A program made the position numbers and the translations under genes. Of a stretch of DNA of 64,000 bases, positions 18,261 to 26,976 are shown one piece after another. This stretch comes from DASQEH01 sp963765725. Its GTDB lineage: Bacteria; Actinomycetota; Actinomycetes; Propionibacteriales; Nocardioidaceae. Positions within the stretch are counted from its first letter, which is position 1. Every line of letters begins with the position of its first letter. The stretch is from NCBI GenBank assembly GCA_963765725.1, contig CAVXXI010000001.1, positions 372,001 through 436,000 of the forward strand. Direction: 5' to 3'. The notes beneath the pieces are model-generated. The model was not told the origin of the DNA. It saw nothing but the letters and a program-made list of their open reading frames with translations, and made no database searches.

Positions 18261-19604
18261 ATGCATCTCAACACCGGTGACACCGCCTGGGTGCTGATGA
18301 GCTCAGCCCTCGTGCTGCTCATGACGCCAGGCCTTGCCTTCTTCTACGGCGGCATGGTCCGCTCCAAGTCGGTGCTCAACATGCTCATGATGAGCATGCT
18401 GACGATCGGCATCGTGACCCCGCTATGGGTCCTGTACGGCTTCTCGCTGTCGTTCGGCACCGGTTCCCACTCGAGCGGGCTGATCGGCGACCTCAGCCAG
18501 CTGGGCCTCTCCGACACCCTCAAGCTGGGGGCCGTCAACGGAGCGGACTACCCGATCCCGCTTCTCGTCTTCGCCGCCTTCCAGCTGATGTTCGCCGTGA
18601 TCACGCCAGCGCTGATCAGCGGGGCGATCGCCGACCGCGCCAAGTTCTCGGCCTGGGCCGTGTTCGTCGGCGTGTGGGTCACGATCGTCTACTTCCCGGT
18701 CGCGCACTGGGTCTTCGGCTTCGGGGACAAGAACGGCAACGGCGCCGGTTGGCTCGCCCACTGGGGAGTCATCGACTTCGCGGGTGGCACGGCGGTCCAC
18801 GTCGACGCCGGTGCGGCCGGGCTTGCCCTGGCGATCGTGCTCGGCAAGCGGATCGGCTGGCGTCGCGACCCGATGCGCCCGCACAGCCTGCCGTTCGTCA
18901 TGCTCGGTGCGGCGCTGCTCTGGTTCGGCTGGTTCGGCTTCAACGCCGGCTCCGCGCTGGGTGCGAACGGCCTGGCGGCGATGGCTTTCATGAACACGCA
19001 GACCGCGACGGCGACCGCCATGCTCGGCTGGCTGATCGTGGAGAAGTACCGCGACGGCCACATGACGACGCTGGGGGCGGCGTCCGGAGCGGTCACCGGA
19101 CTGGTCGCCATCACCCCCTCGTGCTCGGCGCTGACACCGGTCGGCTCGATCCTCCTCGGCCTCGTCGCCGGCGCCATGTGCGCGTACGCCGTCGGGCTCA
19201 AGTACCGCTTCGGGTTCGACGACTCGCTGGACGTCGTCGGCGTCCACCTGGTCGGCGGAGCCGTCGGGTCGATCGCCATCGGCTTCCTCGCCGCACCGTC
19301 GAGCGCGGCGGGTGCCGCGGGGCTGCTGTACGGCGGTGGCTCCGACGGGGCGGCTCTGCTCGGCAAGCAGACGGTGGCGGTGCTCGCGGTCGGCACCTTC
19401 TCGTTCGTGATGGCGTTCATCATCGGCAAGGTCATCGACTCGACGATGGGCTTCCGCATCAGCGAGGACGACGAGGTCACGGGTATCGACCAGGTCGAGC
19501 ACGCGGAGACGGGGTACGAGCTGCACCAGGGCTTCGGCGGTATGCGCACCGCGCCGGTGGGAGCGGTGGTCGAGGACGACGAGAAGGAGAGGGTGGACGC
19601 ATGA
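18261..19604 (+). CDS. amtB: Ammonium transporter AmtB
   Basis: 447 residues with about 11 membrane helices, normal for Amt. It begins with NTGDTAWVLMSSALVLLM and has the signature FFYGGMV near residue 32, DFAGGTAVHVDAGAAGLA around the first pore histidine, and DVVGVHLVGGAVGS around the second. It conducts ammonium across the membrane. ATG 18261 follows AAGGAA. The stop overlaps the glnB start (ATGA), tying the channel to its PII regulator. GlnR-like boxes upstream predict induction at low nitrogen. Confidence 0.97.
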   Translation: MHLNTGDTAWVLMSSALVLLMTPGLAFFYGGMVRSKSVLNMLMMSMLTIGIVTPLWVLYGFSLSFGTGSHSSGLIGDLSQLGLSDTLKLGAVNGADYPIPLLVFAAFQLMFAVITPALISGAIADRAKFSAWAVFVGVWVTIVYFPVAHWVFGFGDKNGNGAGWLAHWGVIDFAGGTAVHVDAGAAGLALAIVLGKRIGWRRDPMRPHSLPFVMLGAALLWFGWFGFNAGSALGANGLAAMAFMNTQTATATAMLGWLIVEKYRDGHMTTLGAASGAVTGLVAITPSCSALTPVGSILLGLVAGAMCAYAVGLKYRFGFDDSLDVVGVHLVGGAVGSIAIGFLAAPSSAAGAAGLLYGGGSDGAALLGKQTVAVLAVGTFSFVMAFIIGKVIDSTMGFRISEDDEVTGIDQVEHAETGYELHQGFGGMRTAPVGAVVEDDEKERVDA

Positions 19605-19939
19605 AGCTCATCACCGCGGTCATCAAGCCGCACAAGCTCGAGGACGTGCGCGCCGCACTCGAGGCGTTCGGCGTCACCGGGATGACCGTCACCGAGGCCA
19701 GCGGCTACGGCCGGCAGAAGGGCCACACCGAGGTGTACCGGGGGGCGGAGTACGACATCTCCCTCATCCCGAAGGTACGCCTGGAGGTGGTCGTCGAGAC
19801 CGCCGAGGTCGACGACATCGTCGGCGTCATCATGAAGAGCGCGCAGACCGGCCGCATCGGCGACGGGAAGGTGTGGGTGACCCCCGTCGAGACGGTGCTG
19901 AGGGTGCGCACGGGTGACCGGGACGCCGACGCGATCTGA
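19601..19939 (+). CDS. glnB: PII nitrogen regulatory protein (GlnB/GlnK)
   Basis: 112 residues, the standard PII length. The T-loop is intact with VYRGAEYDISLIPK, placing the modifiable tyrosine at residue 51. The C-loop ends TGRIGDGKVWVTPVETVLRV. Linkage to amtB makes the GlnK name equally suitable. In studied actinobacteria Y51 is adenylylated rather than uridylylated. It senses ATP/ADP and 2-oxoglutarate and plugs AmtB. The 3' end overlaps the glnD start by 26 bases. Confidence 0.96.
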   Translation: MKLITAVIKPHKLEDVRAALEAFGVTGMTVTEASGYGRQKGHTEVYRGAEYDISLIPKVRLEVVVETAEVDDIVGVIMKSAQTGRIGDGKVWVTPVETVLRVRTGDRDADAI

Positions 19940-21602
19940 GGACCGGCGCTCGCGTGCCGCCGCGGCGGACGCCAGGCTGCGCTCACTCTGGGACTCGGCT
20001 GCGTCCAGCCTGGAGCTCCCACCCGCGGGCGCGGCGCTGGTCGCCGTGGGCGGCTACGGGCGTGGCGAGCTGTCGCCGCACAGCGACCTCGACGTGGTGC
20101 TGCTGGCCGCCGACTCGTACGACGAGCAGCGGCTCGCCAGCCTCGCCGAGCTGATCTGGTACCCCCTCTGGGACGACCATGTCGCTCTCGACCACTCCGT
20201 ACGGACCGAGAGCGAGCTGCGCTCGGCAGCGTCCGAGGACCTCCGGGTGGCCCTCGGTGTGCTCGACATGAGGCACGTGGCCGGTGACCCGGCGTTGACG
20301 CTGGCGGCCCGCAGCACCGTCCTCACGGACTGGCGGCGGGCCGCCAAGCACCGGCTGCCCGAGCTGGCCGGCGCCACCCGTGCCCGGTGGGCACGGGTCG
20401 GCGACCTGGCGCACTCCACGACGCCCGATCTCAAGGAGGGCCACGGTGGCCTGCGTGACGTGGCGCTGCTGCGGGCGCTCCTCGCGAGCTGGCTGGTGGA
20501 CGTGCCCGCGGCGGAGCTCGACCGGCTGGGCGCCGCGCTGCTGGAGGTGCGCGACGCGCTGCAGGAGATCACCGGGAGGCGCACGGACCGGCTGGTGCCC
20601 GACTACCTGGCCGAGGTGGCCGAGCGGTGCGGGCATTCCAGCGCCGAGGCCATGCGGTCGTCGCTGCTGACCACCGGGAGAGCGATCGCGCACCTGGCGT
20701 CGGTCGCGCTGCGCAACGTCGACTGGATGCTCACCCCCGCCCCCGGGCCCCGTCCGCGCCGCCCGGTCCTGGACACCGTCGCGGCCGGCGTCGGCGCCTA
20801 CCGGGGGGAGGTCGTGCTGACCCGTCGGGCGCGACCCCAGGAGGACGCGCTGCTCGGCCTGCGGGCCGCCGAGGCGGCGGCGTCGCGCGACCTGGTGCTG
20901 ACCGACTCCGCCGCCGCCCGGCTGGGCCGCGAGCTGGTCGCCCTCCCGGACCCGTGGCCGGCGGAGGGGCGGGCGTTGCTGGCTCGGCTGCTCGGCTCCG
21001 GACCCGCCCTCGTCGACGTGTGGGAGAGCCTGGACCAGTACGGCGTCGTCGAGGCGATGCTGCCGGAGTGGCGACGGGTCCGGCACCTGGCCCCGCAGTC
21101 CCCCGTCCACCGCTTCACGGTCGACCGTCATCTCGTCCAGACGTGCGTCGAGGTCGCTGCCGCCGCCTCCCGCGTCGACCGGCCGGACCTCCTCGTGGTC
21201 GCGGCGCTGCTGCACGACATCGGCAAGGGGGAGGAGGGTGACCACAGCGAGGTCGGTGAGGTCGTGGCGCGCAAGGTCGCCACGCGTATCGGGTTCCGGC
21301 CGCCCGACGTCGAGGTCATCGCCCGGCTGGTGCGGCAGCACCTGACCCTGATCGACGCGGCCACCTCCAGGGACCTCGACGACCCCGACACCGTCGAGAT
21401 GGTCGCCAGAGCCGTCGGCGACGTGCCGACGCTCGAGCTGCTGGCACTGCTGACGCAGGCCGACGCCGAGGCCACCGGTCCGGCCGCGTGGTCGCCGTGG
21501 CGAAGGCAGCTCGTCGACGCGCTGGTCGAGCGTGTCCGGCGTCACCTGGACCTGCGGGCCGCGGGTCCGCGCACGGCCGGCGGTGCCGCTCCGCGCAGGT
21601 AG
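19914..21602 (+). CDS. glnD: PII uridylyl/adenylyltransferase GlnD lacking ACT domains
   Basis: 562 residues, against roughly 700-900 for complete GlnD proteins. The nucleotidyltransferase site GGYGRGELSPHSDLDV (about 43-58) is complete, as is DLKEGHGGLRDV (about 172-183). An HD phosphohydrolase domain with LLHDIGKGEEGDHS lies near 430-443. The protein stops soon after the HD domain, where two glutamine-binding ACT domains normally follow. ffh begins nine bases later, so no room exists for a frameshifted continuation. GTG 19914 overlaps glnB. It should modify and demodify PII, but its glutamine response is uncertain. Confidence 0.9.
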   Translation: MTGTPTRSEDRRSRAAAADARLRSLWDSAASSLELPPAGAALVAVGGYGRGELSPHSDLDVVLLAADSYDEQRLASLAELIWYPLWDDHVALDHSVRTESELRSAASEDLRVALGVLDMRHVAGDPALTLAARSTVLTDWRRAAKHRLPELAGATRARWARVGDLAHSTTPDLKEGHGGLRDVALLRALLASWLVDVPAAELDRLGAALLEVRDALQEITGRRTDRLVPDYLAEVAERCGHSSAEAMRSSLLTTGRAIAHLASVALRNVDWMLTPAPGPRPRRPVLDTVAAGVGAYRGEVVLTRRARPQEDALLGLRAAEAAASRDLVLTDSAAARLGRELVALPDPWPAEGRALLARLLGSGPALVDVWESLDQYGVVEAMLPEWRRVRHLAPQSPVHRFTVDRHLVQTCVEVAAAASRVDRPDLLVVAALLHDIGKGEEGDHSEVGEVVARKVATRIGFRPPDVEVIARLVRQHLTLIDAATSRDLDDPDTVEMVARAVGDVPTLELLALLTQADAEATGPAAWSPWRRQLVDALVERVRRHLDLRAAGPRTAGGAAPRR

Positions 21603-21611
21603 GGTTGGCGC

Positions 21612-23195
21612 GTGTTCAACACCCTTCAGGATCGCCTTAACGCGACGTTCAAGAACCTGCGCGGCAAGGGCCGGCTCTCCGAGGCCGACATCGACGCCAC
21701 CTGCCGGGAGATCCGGATCGCGCTGCTCGAGGCCGACGTGGCCCTGCCCGCCGTCCGCGAGTTCATCGCCAGGGTGCGCGAGCGTGCCAAGGGCGCCGAG
21801 GTCAGCGAGGCGCTGAACCCGGCCCAGCAGGTCATCAAGATCGTCAACGACGAGCTCATCACGATCCTCGGCGGCGAGACCCGCCGGCTGCGCTTCGCCA
21901 AGAACCCGCCGACGGTCATCATGCTCGCCGGCCTGCAGGGGTCGGGCAAGACGACGCTCGCCGGCAAGCTCGGCCGCTGGCTCAAGGAGACCGGGCACAG
22001 CCCGCTGCTGGTCGCGGCCGACCTGCAGCGCCCCAACGCGGTCAACCAGCTCGAGGTCGTCGGCGCCCAGGCCGGCGTGGCGGTCTTCGCCCCCGAGCGC
22101 GGCAACGGCGTCGGCGACCCGGTGGCGGTGGCTCGGGCGTCCGTCGGCGAGGCGCGGCGCAGGCTGTACGACGTCGTGGTCGTCGACACCGCCGGCCGTC
22201 TCGGCATCGACGCCGACCTCATGCAGCAGGCGGCCGACATCCGAGACGCGGTACAGCCCGACGAGATCCTTTTCGTGGTCGACGCGATGATCGGCCAGGA
22301 CGCCGTGACCACGGCCCAGGCGTTCCTCGACGGCGTCGGGTTCACCGGGGTCGTGCTGTCGAAGCTCGACGGCGACGCCCGCGGCGGCGCCGCCCTGTCG
22401 GTCGCGCAGGTGACGGGCCGCCAGGTCATGTTCGCGTCCAACGGCGAGAAGATGACCGACTTCGACGTCTTCCACCCCGATCGGATGGCGTCGCGCATCC
22501 TCGGCATGGGCGACATGCTCACCTTGATCGAGCAGGCGGAGAAGGCCTTCGACGCCGACTCGGCCGCCAAGGCGGCCGCCAAGCTTCAGGGCAAGGGCGG
22601 CGAGTTCACGCTCGACGACTTCCTGGAGCAGATGCAGGCGGTCCGCAAGATGGGCTCGCTGTCGAAGATCATGGGGATGATCCCCGGGATGGCGCAGTTC
22701 CGTGACCAGCTCGAGAACTTCGACGACCGCGAGATCGACCGGATCCAGGCGCTGATCTTGTCGATGACCCCCGCCGAGCGCGCCAACCCCAAGATCATCG
22801 ACGGCTCCCGCCGGACCCGGATCGCCCGCGGCGCCGGTCGCGCGGTGAGTGACGTCAACTCGCTCGTCGACCGGTTCTTCGAGGCCCGCAAGATGATGAT
22901 GTCGATGGCGGGCGGCGGCGCCATCCCGGGAATGCCAGGGATGCCCGGGATGGGCGGCAAGCGGGCGAAGGCGCGGCAGCAGGCGGCACCCAAGCGGAGC
23001 AAGCGGGGGTCGGGCAACCCCGCGAAGCGCGCGGCACAGGCCTCTGCGGCGACCGTGCAGTCCGCCGAGCCGGCCGCCACGGGTGCCGCCGCCTTCGGCC
23101 TCGCCGGCCGCGGTGCCACGCCGGACGCGTCGGGTAAGTCCGGCGGTCGAGCCGACGCCTTCGAGCTCCCGAAGGACCTTCGCGACCTCCTCTGA
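21612..23195 (+). CDS. ffh: Signal recognition particle protein Ffh
   Basis: 527 residues. The N domain is followed by the G domain with G1 GLQGSGKTT near 108, AADLQRPNAVNQL, DTAGRL and SKLDGDARGG. A methionine-rich M domain covers about 300-440 (SLSKIMGMIPGMAQF). A long Ala/Gly/Lys-rich tail of some 80 residues follows, including the GMPGMPGM repeat. It binds 4.5S RNA and signal peptides and pairs with FtsY. GTG 21612 was chosen because it gives the family N-terminus FNTLQDRLNATFKNLRGKG. Confidence 0.97.
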   Translation: MFNTLQDRLNATFKNLRGKGRLSEADIDATCREIRIALLEADVALPAVREFIARVRERAKGAEVSEALNPAQQVIKIVNDELITILGGETRRLRFAKNPPTVIMLAGLQGSGKTTLAGKLGRWLKETGHSPLLVAADLQRPNAVNQLEVVGAQAGVAVFAPERGNGVGDPVAVARASVGEARRRLYDVVVVDTAGRLGIDADLMQQAADIRDAVQPDEILFVVDAMIGQDAVTTAQAFLDGVGFTGVVLSKLDGDARGGAALSVAQVTGRQVMFASNGEKMTDFDVFHPDRMASRILGMGDMLTLIEQAEKAFDADSAAKAAAKLQGKGGEFTLDDFLEQMQAVRKMGSLSKIMGMIPGMAQFRDQLENFDDREIDRIQALILSMTPAERANPKIIDGSRRTRIARGAGRAVSDVNSLVDRFFEARKMMMSMAGGGAIPGMPGMPGMGGKRAKARQQAAPKRSKRGSGNPAKRAAQASAATVQSAEPAATGAAAFGLAGRGATPDASGKSGGRADAFELPKDLRDLL

Positions 23196-23200
23196 CCGCG

Positions 23201-23234
23201 ACACGCCACGTACGGCCCGGTTCTGTCGGCGTGT
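23201..23234 (+). terminator. Possible hairpin after ffh
   Basis: ACACGCC (23201-23207) and GGCGTGT (23228-23234) are exact complements with a 20-base loop, six bases after the ffh stop. The loop is large and there is no U-tract, so termination is only a possibility. Confidence 0.3.
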
Positions 23235-23289
23235 AGGCCCGAGATCGACGTCTCGGTGCGAGTGCGAGCGGTCCGGTAGCGTCACCGCC

Positions 23290-23319
23290 ATGCCAACCGG
23301 GATGCCGGTGCACCGATGA
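23290..23319 (+). CDS. Nine-codon upstream ORF coupled to the amidohydrolase
   Basis: ATG 23290 opens a nine-residue frame, MPTGMPVHR, whose TGA (23317-23319) overlaps the amidohydrolase ATG (23316) as ATGA. A -10-like TAGCGT at 23277-23282 ends seven bases before the first ATG, so the transcript may begin at that codon (leaderless). The peptide has no run of a rare or regulatory codon. Whether it is translated is inference. Confidence 0.3.
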   Translation: MPTGMPVHR

Positions 23320-24401
23320 GTGCCTCCTCGCCCGCCCTGAAAGTCAGCGGGGTGACCCTCCCGTCCGGCGAACATCGTGACCTGTACGTGGTCGACGGCC
23401 GGATCCGTACCGAGCCGGTACGGGACGCGGATACCGTCGCCGAGGGTTGGATCGTGCCCGGCCTCGTCGACGCCCACTGCCATATCGGCCTCGACGCCCA
23501 CGGTGCGGTCCCCGACGAGACCAGCGAGCAGCAGGCGCTCACCGACCGCGACGCGGGGACGCTGCTGGTACGCGACGCGGGCTCCGCCGCCGACACGCGC
23601 TGGGTCGACGACCGCGACGACCTGCCGCGGGTGATCCGGGCCGGCCGCCACATCGCCCGGCCCAAGCGCTACATCCGCAACTACGCCCACGAGGTGGAGC
23701 CCGACGAGCTCACCGCCTACGTCGTGCAGGAGGCGCTGCGGGGCGACGGGTGGGTCAAGCTGGTCGGTGACTGGATCGACCGCGACGCGGGCGACCTGGC
23801 GCCGCTGTGGCCGGCGGACAGCCTCCAGCGGGCGATCGCCGCCGCTCACGACCACGGGGCGCGCCTAACGGCCCATGTCTTCGGCGAGGAGGCCCTGCCG
23901 GACCTGCTGGCGGCCGGCATCGACTGCATCGAGCACGGCACCGGCCTCACCGCCGAGCTGATCGCCGACATGGCCGCCCGCGGCGTCGCCCTCGTGCCCA
24001 CCGTGCGGCAGCTCGAGAACTTCCCCGAGTACGCCTCGGCAGGCGAGGCCCGGTTCCCGGCGTACGCCGCACGGATGCGCGCCCTGTTCGCGCGTCGTCA
24101 CGAGACGATCCGGGCGGCGTACGAGGCCGGGGTGCCCATCTACGCCGGTACCGACGCCGGCGGCTCGTTGCCGCACGGCCTCATCGCCGACGAGGTGGCG
24201 ACGCTGGCGGAGTACGGGTTGCCCCCCGCCGACGCGCTCGGTGCGGCGTCGTGGCGGGCGCGGGCATGGCTCGGCGCGCCGGGGTTGCTCGAGGACGGCG
24301 ACCCGGCCGACTTCGTCGTCTACGACGAGGACCCGCTCGCCGACCTGAGGGTGCTGGCGCACCCGCGCCGCATCGTGCTCCGGGGCCGCGTCGTCGCCTG
24401 A
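23316..24401 (+). CDS. Amidohydrolase-superfamily protein
   Basis: 361 residues. The metal-binding H-x-H appears as GLVDAHCHIGLD near residue 50. Further ligands are the carboxylated-lysine region GWVKLVGDW, then LTAHVFGEEA, IEHGTG and YAGTDAGGSLPHG. The closing segment DPADFVVYDEDPLADLRVL is typical of imidazolonepropionase/dipeptidase-like amidohydrolases. The natural substrate is unknown. A conserved amidohydrolase after ffh is common in related genomes. It converges on the formaldehyde dehydrogenase gene. Confidence 0.85.
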   Translation: MSASSPALKVSGVTLPSGEHRDLYVVDGRIRTEPVRDADTVAEGWIVPGLVDAHCHIGLDAHGAVPDETSEQQALTDRDAGTLLVRDAGSAADTRWVDDRDDLPRVIRAGRHIARPKRYIRNYAHEVEPDELTAYVVQEALRGDGWVKLVGDWIDRDAGDLAPLWPADSLQRAIAAAHDHGARLTAHVFGEEALPDLLAAGIDCIEHGTGLTAELIADMAARGVALVPTVRQLENFPEYASAGEARFPAYAARMRALFARRHETIRAAYEAGVPIYAGTDAGGSLPHGLIADEVATLAEYGLPPADALGAASWRARAWLGAPGLLEDGDPADFVVYDEDPLADLRVLAHPRRIVLRGRVVA

Positions 24402-24603
24402 GCGGTCGGGCGCGCAACCCTCGGCCAACGCGTGGTGGTAACGGCCTCCGTACGCACGACGAACTATGGACCGGCAGGCACTCCGGAGTGGACGTCGCCT
24501 GCTGCCCGTGCCCGACACGCCGACACGAGCGGGCCGGGGGTGGCGTCTCGCGGGCAGGGGGCGTTTCAGGCTGCGCGGGCGTTACGGTCGCGGGAAGAGA
24601 ACG

Positions 24604-24635
24604 GGTCCGGCCGGTGCTGTCGCCCCGACCGGACC
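24604..24635. terminator. Candidate bidirectional terminator between convergent genes
   Basis: GGTCCGG (24604-24610) and CCGGACC (24629-24635) are perfect complements with an 18-base loop, in the 272-base gap between the convergent amidohydrolase and fdhA genes. No U-tract is present. Nothing else was recognised in that gap. Confidence 0.3.
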
Positions 24636-24673
24636 GTACGACCTGCGCCGTTCGTCCTCCACCCAGGTGCGGG

Positions 24674-25909
24674 TCAGGCGGCGCTGCCCGAGCCCAGGTA
24701 GCCGTTCGGGTCGAGCACGTACTTCTTCGACGCGCCCGAGTCGAACTCGCGGTAGCCGCGCGGCGCCTCGTCGATCGTGATCGGCGTGGCGTTGACAGCC
24801 TTCGCGATCTGCACCCGGTCGTGCAGGATCGCCATCATCAGGCCGCGGTGGTACTTCATGACCGGGCATTGCCCAGTCATGAAGCTGTGCGACTTCGACC
24901 AGCCGAGCCCGATCTGGATCGAGAGTGAGCCCTGCTTCGCAGCGTCGTCGGCGGCGCCAGGGTCGCCCGTGACGTAGAGCCCCGGGATCCCTATGCCGCC
25001 ACCGGCGCGGGTGACGTCCATCATCGAGTTCAGCACGGTCGCCGGCCGCTCGGTGCTGGAGTCGGACCCGTGGCCGCGCGCCTCGAAGCCGACGGCGTCG
25101 ACACCGCAGTCGACCTCGGGTACGCCCAAGATCTGCTCGATCTGGTCCTTCGGGTCACCCTTGGAGATGTCGACCGTCTCGCACCCGAAGCTGCGTGCCT
25201 GCTTGAGCCGCTCCTCGTTGAGGTCGGCGACGATGGTGACCGCCGCACCCAGCAGTTGGGCACTGGCGGCGGCCGCGAGACCCACCGGACCGGCGCCTGC
25301 GATGTACACCGTCGACCCGACCTGCACGCCTGCCGTCACGCATCCGTGGAAACCGGTGGGGAAGATGTCCGACAGCATGGTCAGGTCGAGGATCTTCTCC
25401 ATCGCCTGCTCCTTGTCGGGGAACTTCAGAAGGTTCCAGTCCGCGTAGGGCACCAGGACGTACTGCGCCTGGCCGCCGATCCAGCCGCCCATGTCCACAT
25501 AGCCGTACGCCGAGCCAGGGCGGTCCGGGTTGACGTTGAGGCAGATACCGGTCCTGCCCTCCTTGCAGTTCCGGCAGCGTCCGCACGCGATGTTGAAGGG
25601 CACCGACACGAGGTCGCCCTCTTTGATGAACTCGACGTCCGGACCCGCCTCGACGACCTCACCGGTGATCTCGTGACCGAGGATCAGGCCCTCCGGGGCG
25701 GTGGTCCGGCCGCGGACCATGTGTTGGTCGCTGCCGCAGATGTTCGTCGCGACCGTTTTCAGGATGACCGCGTGAGGAAGCTTCCGGCCGATGTTGTCCG
25801 GGTTGACTCCGGGTCCGTCCTTGAGCTCGAACGTGGGGTAGTCGATCGTCTGTACCTCGACCTTGCCGCCGCCGACATAGGCGACGGCCTTGTTGCTGTT
25901 GTCTGCCAC
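24674..25909 (-). CDS. fdhA: Glutathione-independent formaldehyde dehydrogenase
   Basis: 411 residues, the size of Pseudomonas-type zinc formaldehyde dehydrogenase. GTG 25909 gives the N-terminus VADNSNKAVAYVGGGKVEVQ and has AAGGG upstream. The catalytic zinc region is CGSDQHMVRGRT...GHEITGEVVE, the structural zinc cysteines are CGRCRNCKEGRTGIC, and the NAD-binding segment is YIAGAGPVGLAAA. It oxidises formaldehyde to formate with NAD and no added glutathione or mycothiol. It lies divergent from rpsP and is probably an accessory detoxification gene inserted here. Confidence 0.92.
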   Translation of the reverse strand: MADNSNKAVAYVGGGKVEVQTIDYPTFELKDGPGVNPDNIGRKLPHAVILKTVATNICGSDQHMVRGRTTAPEGLILGHEITGEVVEAGPDVEFIKEGDLVSVPFNIACGRCRNCKEGRTGICLNVNPDRPGSAYGYVDMGGWIGGQAQYVLVPYADWNLLKFPDKEQAMEKILDLTMLSDIFPTGFHGCVTAGVQVGSTVYIAGAGPVGLAAAASAQLLGAAVTIVADLNEERLKQARSFGCETVDISKGDPKDQIEQILGVPEVDCGVDAVGFEARGHGSDSSTERPATVLNSMMDVTRAGGGIGIPGLYVTGDPGAADDAAKQGSLSIQIGLGWSKSHSFMTGQCPVMKYHRGLMMAILHDRVQIAKAVNATPITIDEAPRGYREFDSGASKKYVLDPNGYLGSGSAA

Positions 25910-26003
25910 TGGTCCAGCCCTTCTGGCGCCGACGTACCCCCGACGGCGCCGGTGCGTCCTGTGCGAAGGCACAGGGGGCGCGGCGTTGCGCCCTCTGTCT
26001 CCA

Positions 26004-26032
26004 TACCTAGTCCTGATCCGTGCAACCGGCAA
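26004..26032 (-). promoter_or_regulatory. Candidate promoter for fdhA
   Basis: On the minus strand TTGCCG (26032-26027) and TAGGTA (26009-26004) are separated by exactly 17 bases, about 95 bases upstream of the fdhA start. This is a good vegetative-type match. Confidence 0.5.
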
Positions 26033-26079
26033 TACGAGATCTCACATCGCAAGCGGCCGTGGCCCGGCCGCGTCGCCGA

Positions 26080-26109
26080 TTGGATCGCAGTGCTCACGTC
26101 TGGCAGACT
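26080..26109 (+). promoter_or_regulatory. Candidate promoter for the rpsP operon
   Basis: TTGGAT (26080-26085) and CAGACT (26104-26109) lie 18 bases apart, leaving a leader of about 120 bases before rpsP. Together with the fdhA promoter it accounts for the 326-base divergent region 25910-26235, in which nothing else was recognised. Confidence 0.45.
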
Positions 26110-26235
26110 GTGACCCGACTTCGAGTTCGTGCGGGCCCTCTCACCCGGTCGGCTCGGATCCCGCGCGACGCGCGCCGGACCCCACCCGCGTACGCCGTCG
26201 CCACCCATCTGACACCCCAAGGAGACACCACACCC

Positions 26236-26974
26236 GTGGCCGTCAAGATCAGGCTGAAGCGCATGGGCAAGATCCGTGCACCGTACTACCGAATCGTCGT
26301 GGCCGACTCCCGGACCAAGCGCGACGGGCGAGTGATCGAAGAGATCGGCAAGTACCATCCGAAGGAGGACCCGAGCTTCATCGAGGTCGACTCCGAGCGG
26401 GCACAGTACTGGCTCGGCGTCGGCGCCCAGGCCAGCGAGCCCGTCGCCGCCATCTTGAAGGTCACCGGCGACTGGCAGCGGTTCAAGGGCGAGGCCGCGC
26501 CGGCACCCATGCAGGTGGCCGAGCCGCGCCGCGACAAGACGGAGATCTTCAACGAGGCGCTCAAGGACTCCGTCGGTGAGCCCAAGGCCGAGGCCACGAC
26601 CCCGCGCCGGAGCACCGCGAAGAAGGCCGCGTCCAGCCCGGCCGCGGAGACTCCGTGCGGCTGCGGCTGCGGCTGCGGCTCCGGCTCCGGCGGACGTGAC
26701 GCCCGACGAGGAGACCCCGGTCGCCCAGGAGTCGCCGGTCGGCGATGCCGCCGCGGCCGACGAGGCGGTCGTCGAGGACGCTCCTGGCGACGACGTGGCT
26801 GCTGCAGGTGAGGAAGCCCTCGCCGGCGACGACCTGCCCGCCGGCGCCGTACCGCCCGGTGCCGACGCCGCACCCGCAGGGGGCGACACCGCGATGGCGC
26901 AGGGCGTCAGCGAGGTCGCGACCGACGCACCCGGTACGGCCGACGAGGCCGAGCCGACCACGCCCGAGGCCTGA
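26236..26974 (+). CDS. rpsP: Small ribosomal subunit protein bS16 with long acidic tail (frameshifted)
   Basis: The first 80 residues are ordinary bS16: AVKIRLKRMGKIRAPYYRIV, then ADSRTKRDGRVIEEIG and YWLGVGAQASEPV. A C-terminal extension of about 160 residues follows, making about 245 in all, unusually long even for Actinobacteria. One extra base at about 26656, just before the (GCGGCT)4 run, breaks the frame. The corrected reading is Ala-rich and then acidic (DVTPDEETPVAQE) and ends TTPEA. GTG 26236 follows AAGGAG by 11 bases. It begins the rpsP-khpA-rimM-trmD operon. Confidence 0.93.
26657..26680 (+). repeat. (GCGGCT)4 hexanucleotide repeat in the rpsP tail
   Basis: Four perfect GCGGCT units encode Ala-Ala pairs in the corrected frame and Cys-Gly in the frame read directly from the start. 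The run adjoins the frameshift and is a likely slippage or miscall site. Confidence 0.75.
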
Positions 26975-26976
26975 GC

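Noticed and set aside
22920..22950. Repeat array at the end of ffh
   Set aside because: It is the Gly-Met-Pro repeat of the Ffh tail, a coding repeat of only three units.
19983..23855. Minus-strand open frame of 1290 codons opposite glnD, ffh and the amidohydrolase
   Set aside because: It crosses three well-supported genes on the other strand and contains no recognisable domain.
26657..26690. Cys-Gly repeat metal-binding tail on bS16
   Set aside because: The Cys-Gly reading comes from the wrong frame; the corrected frame gives alanines and an acidic tail that ends just before khpA.
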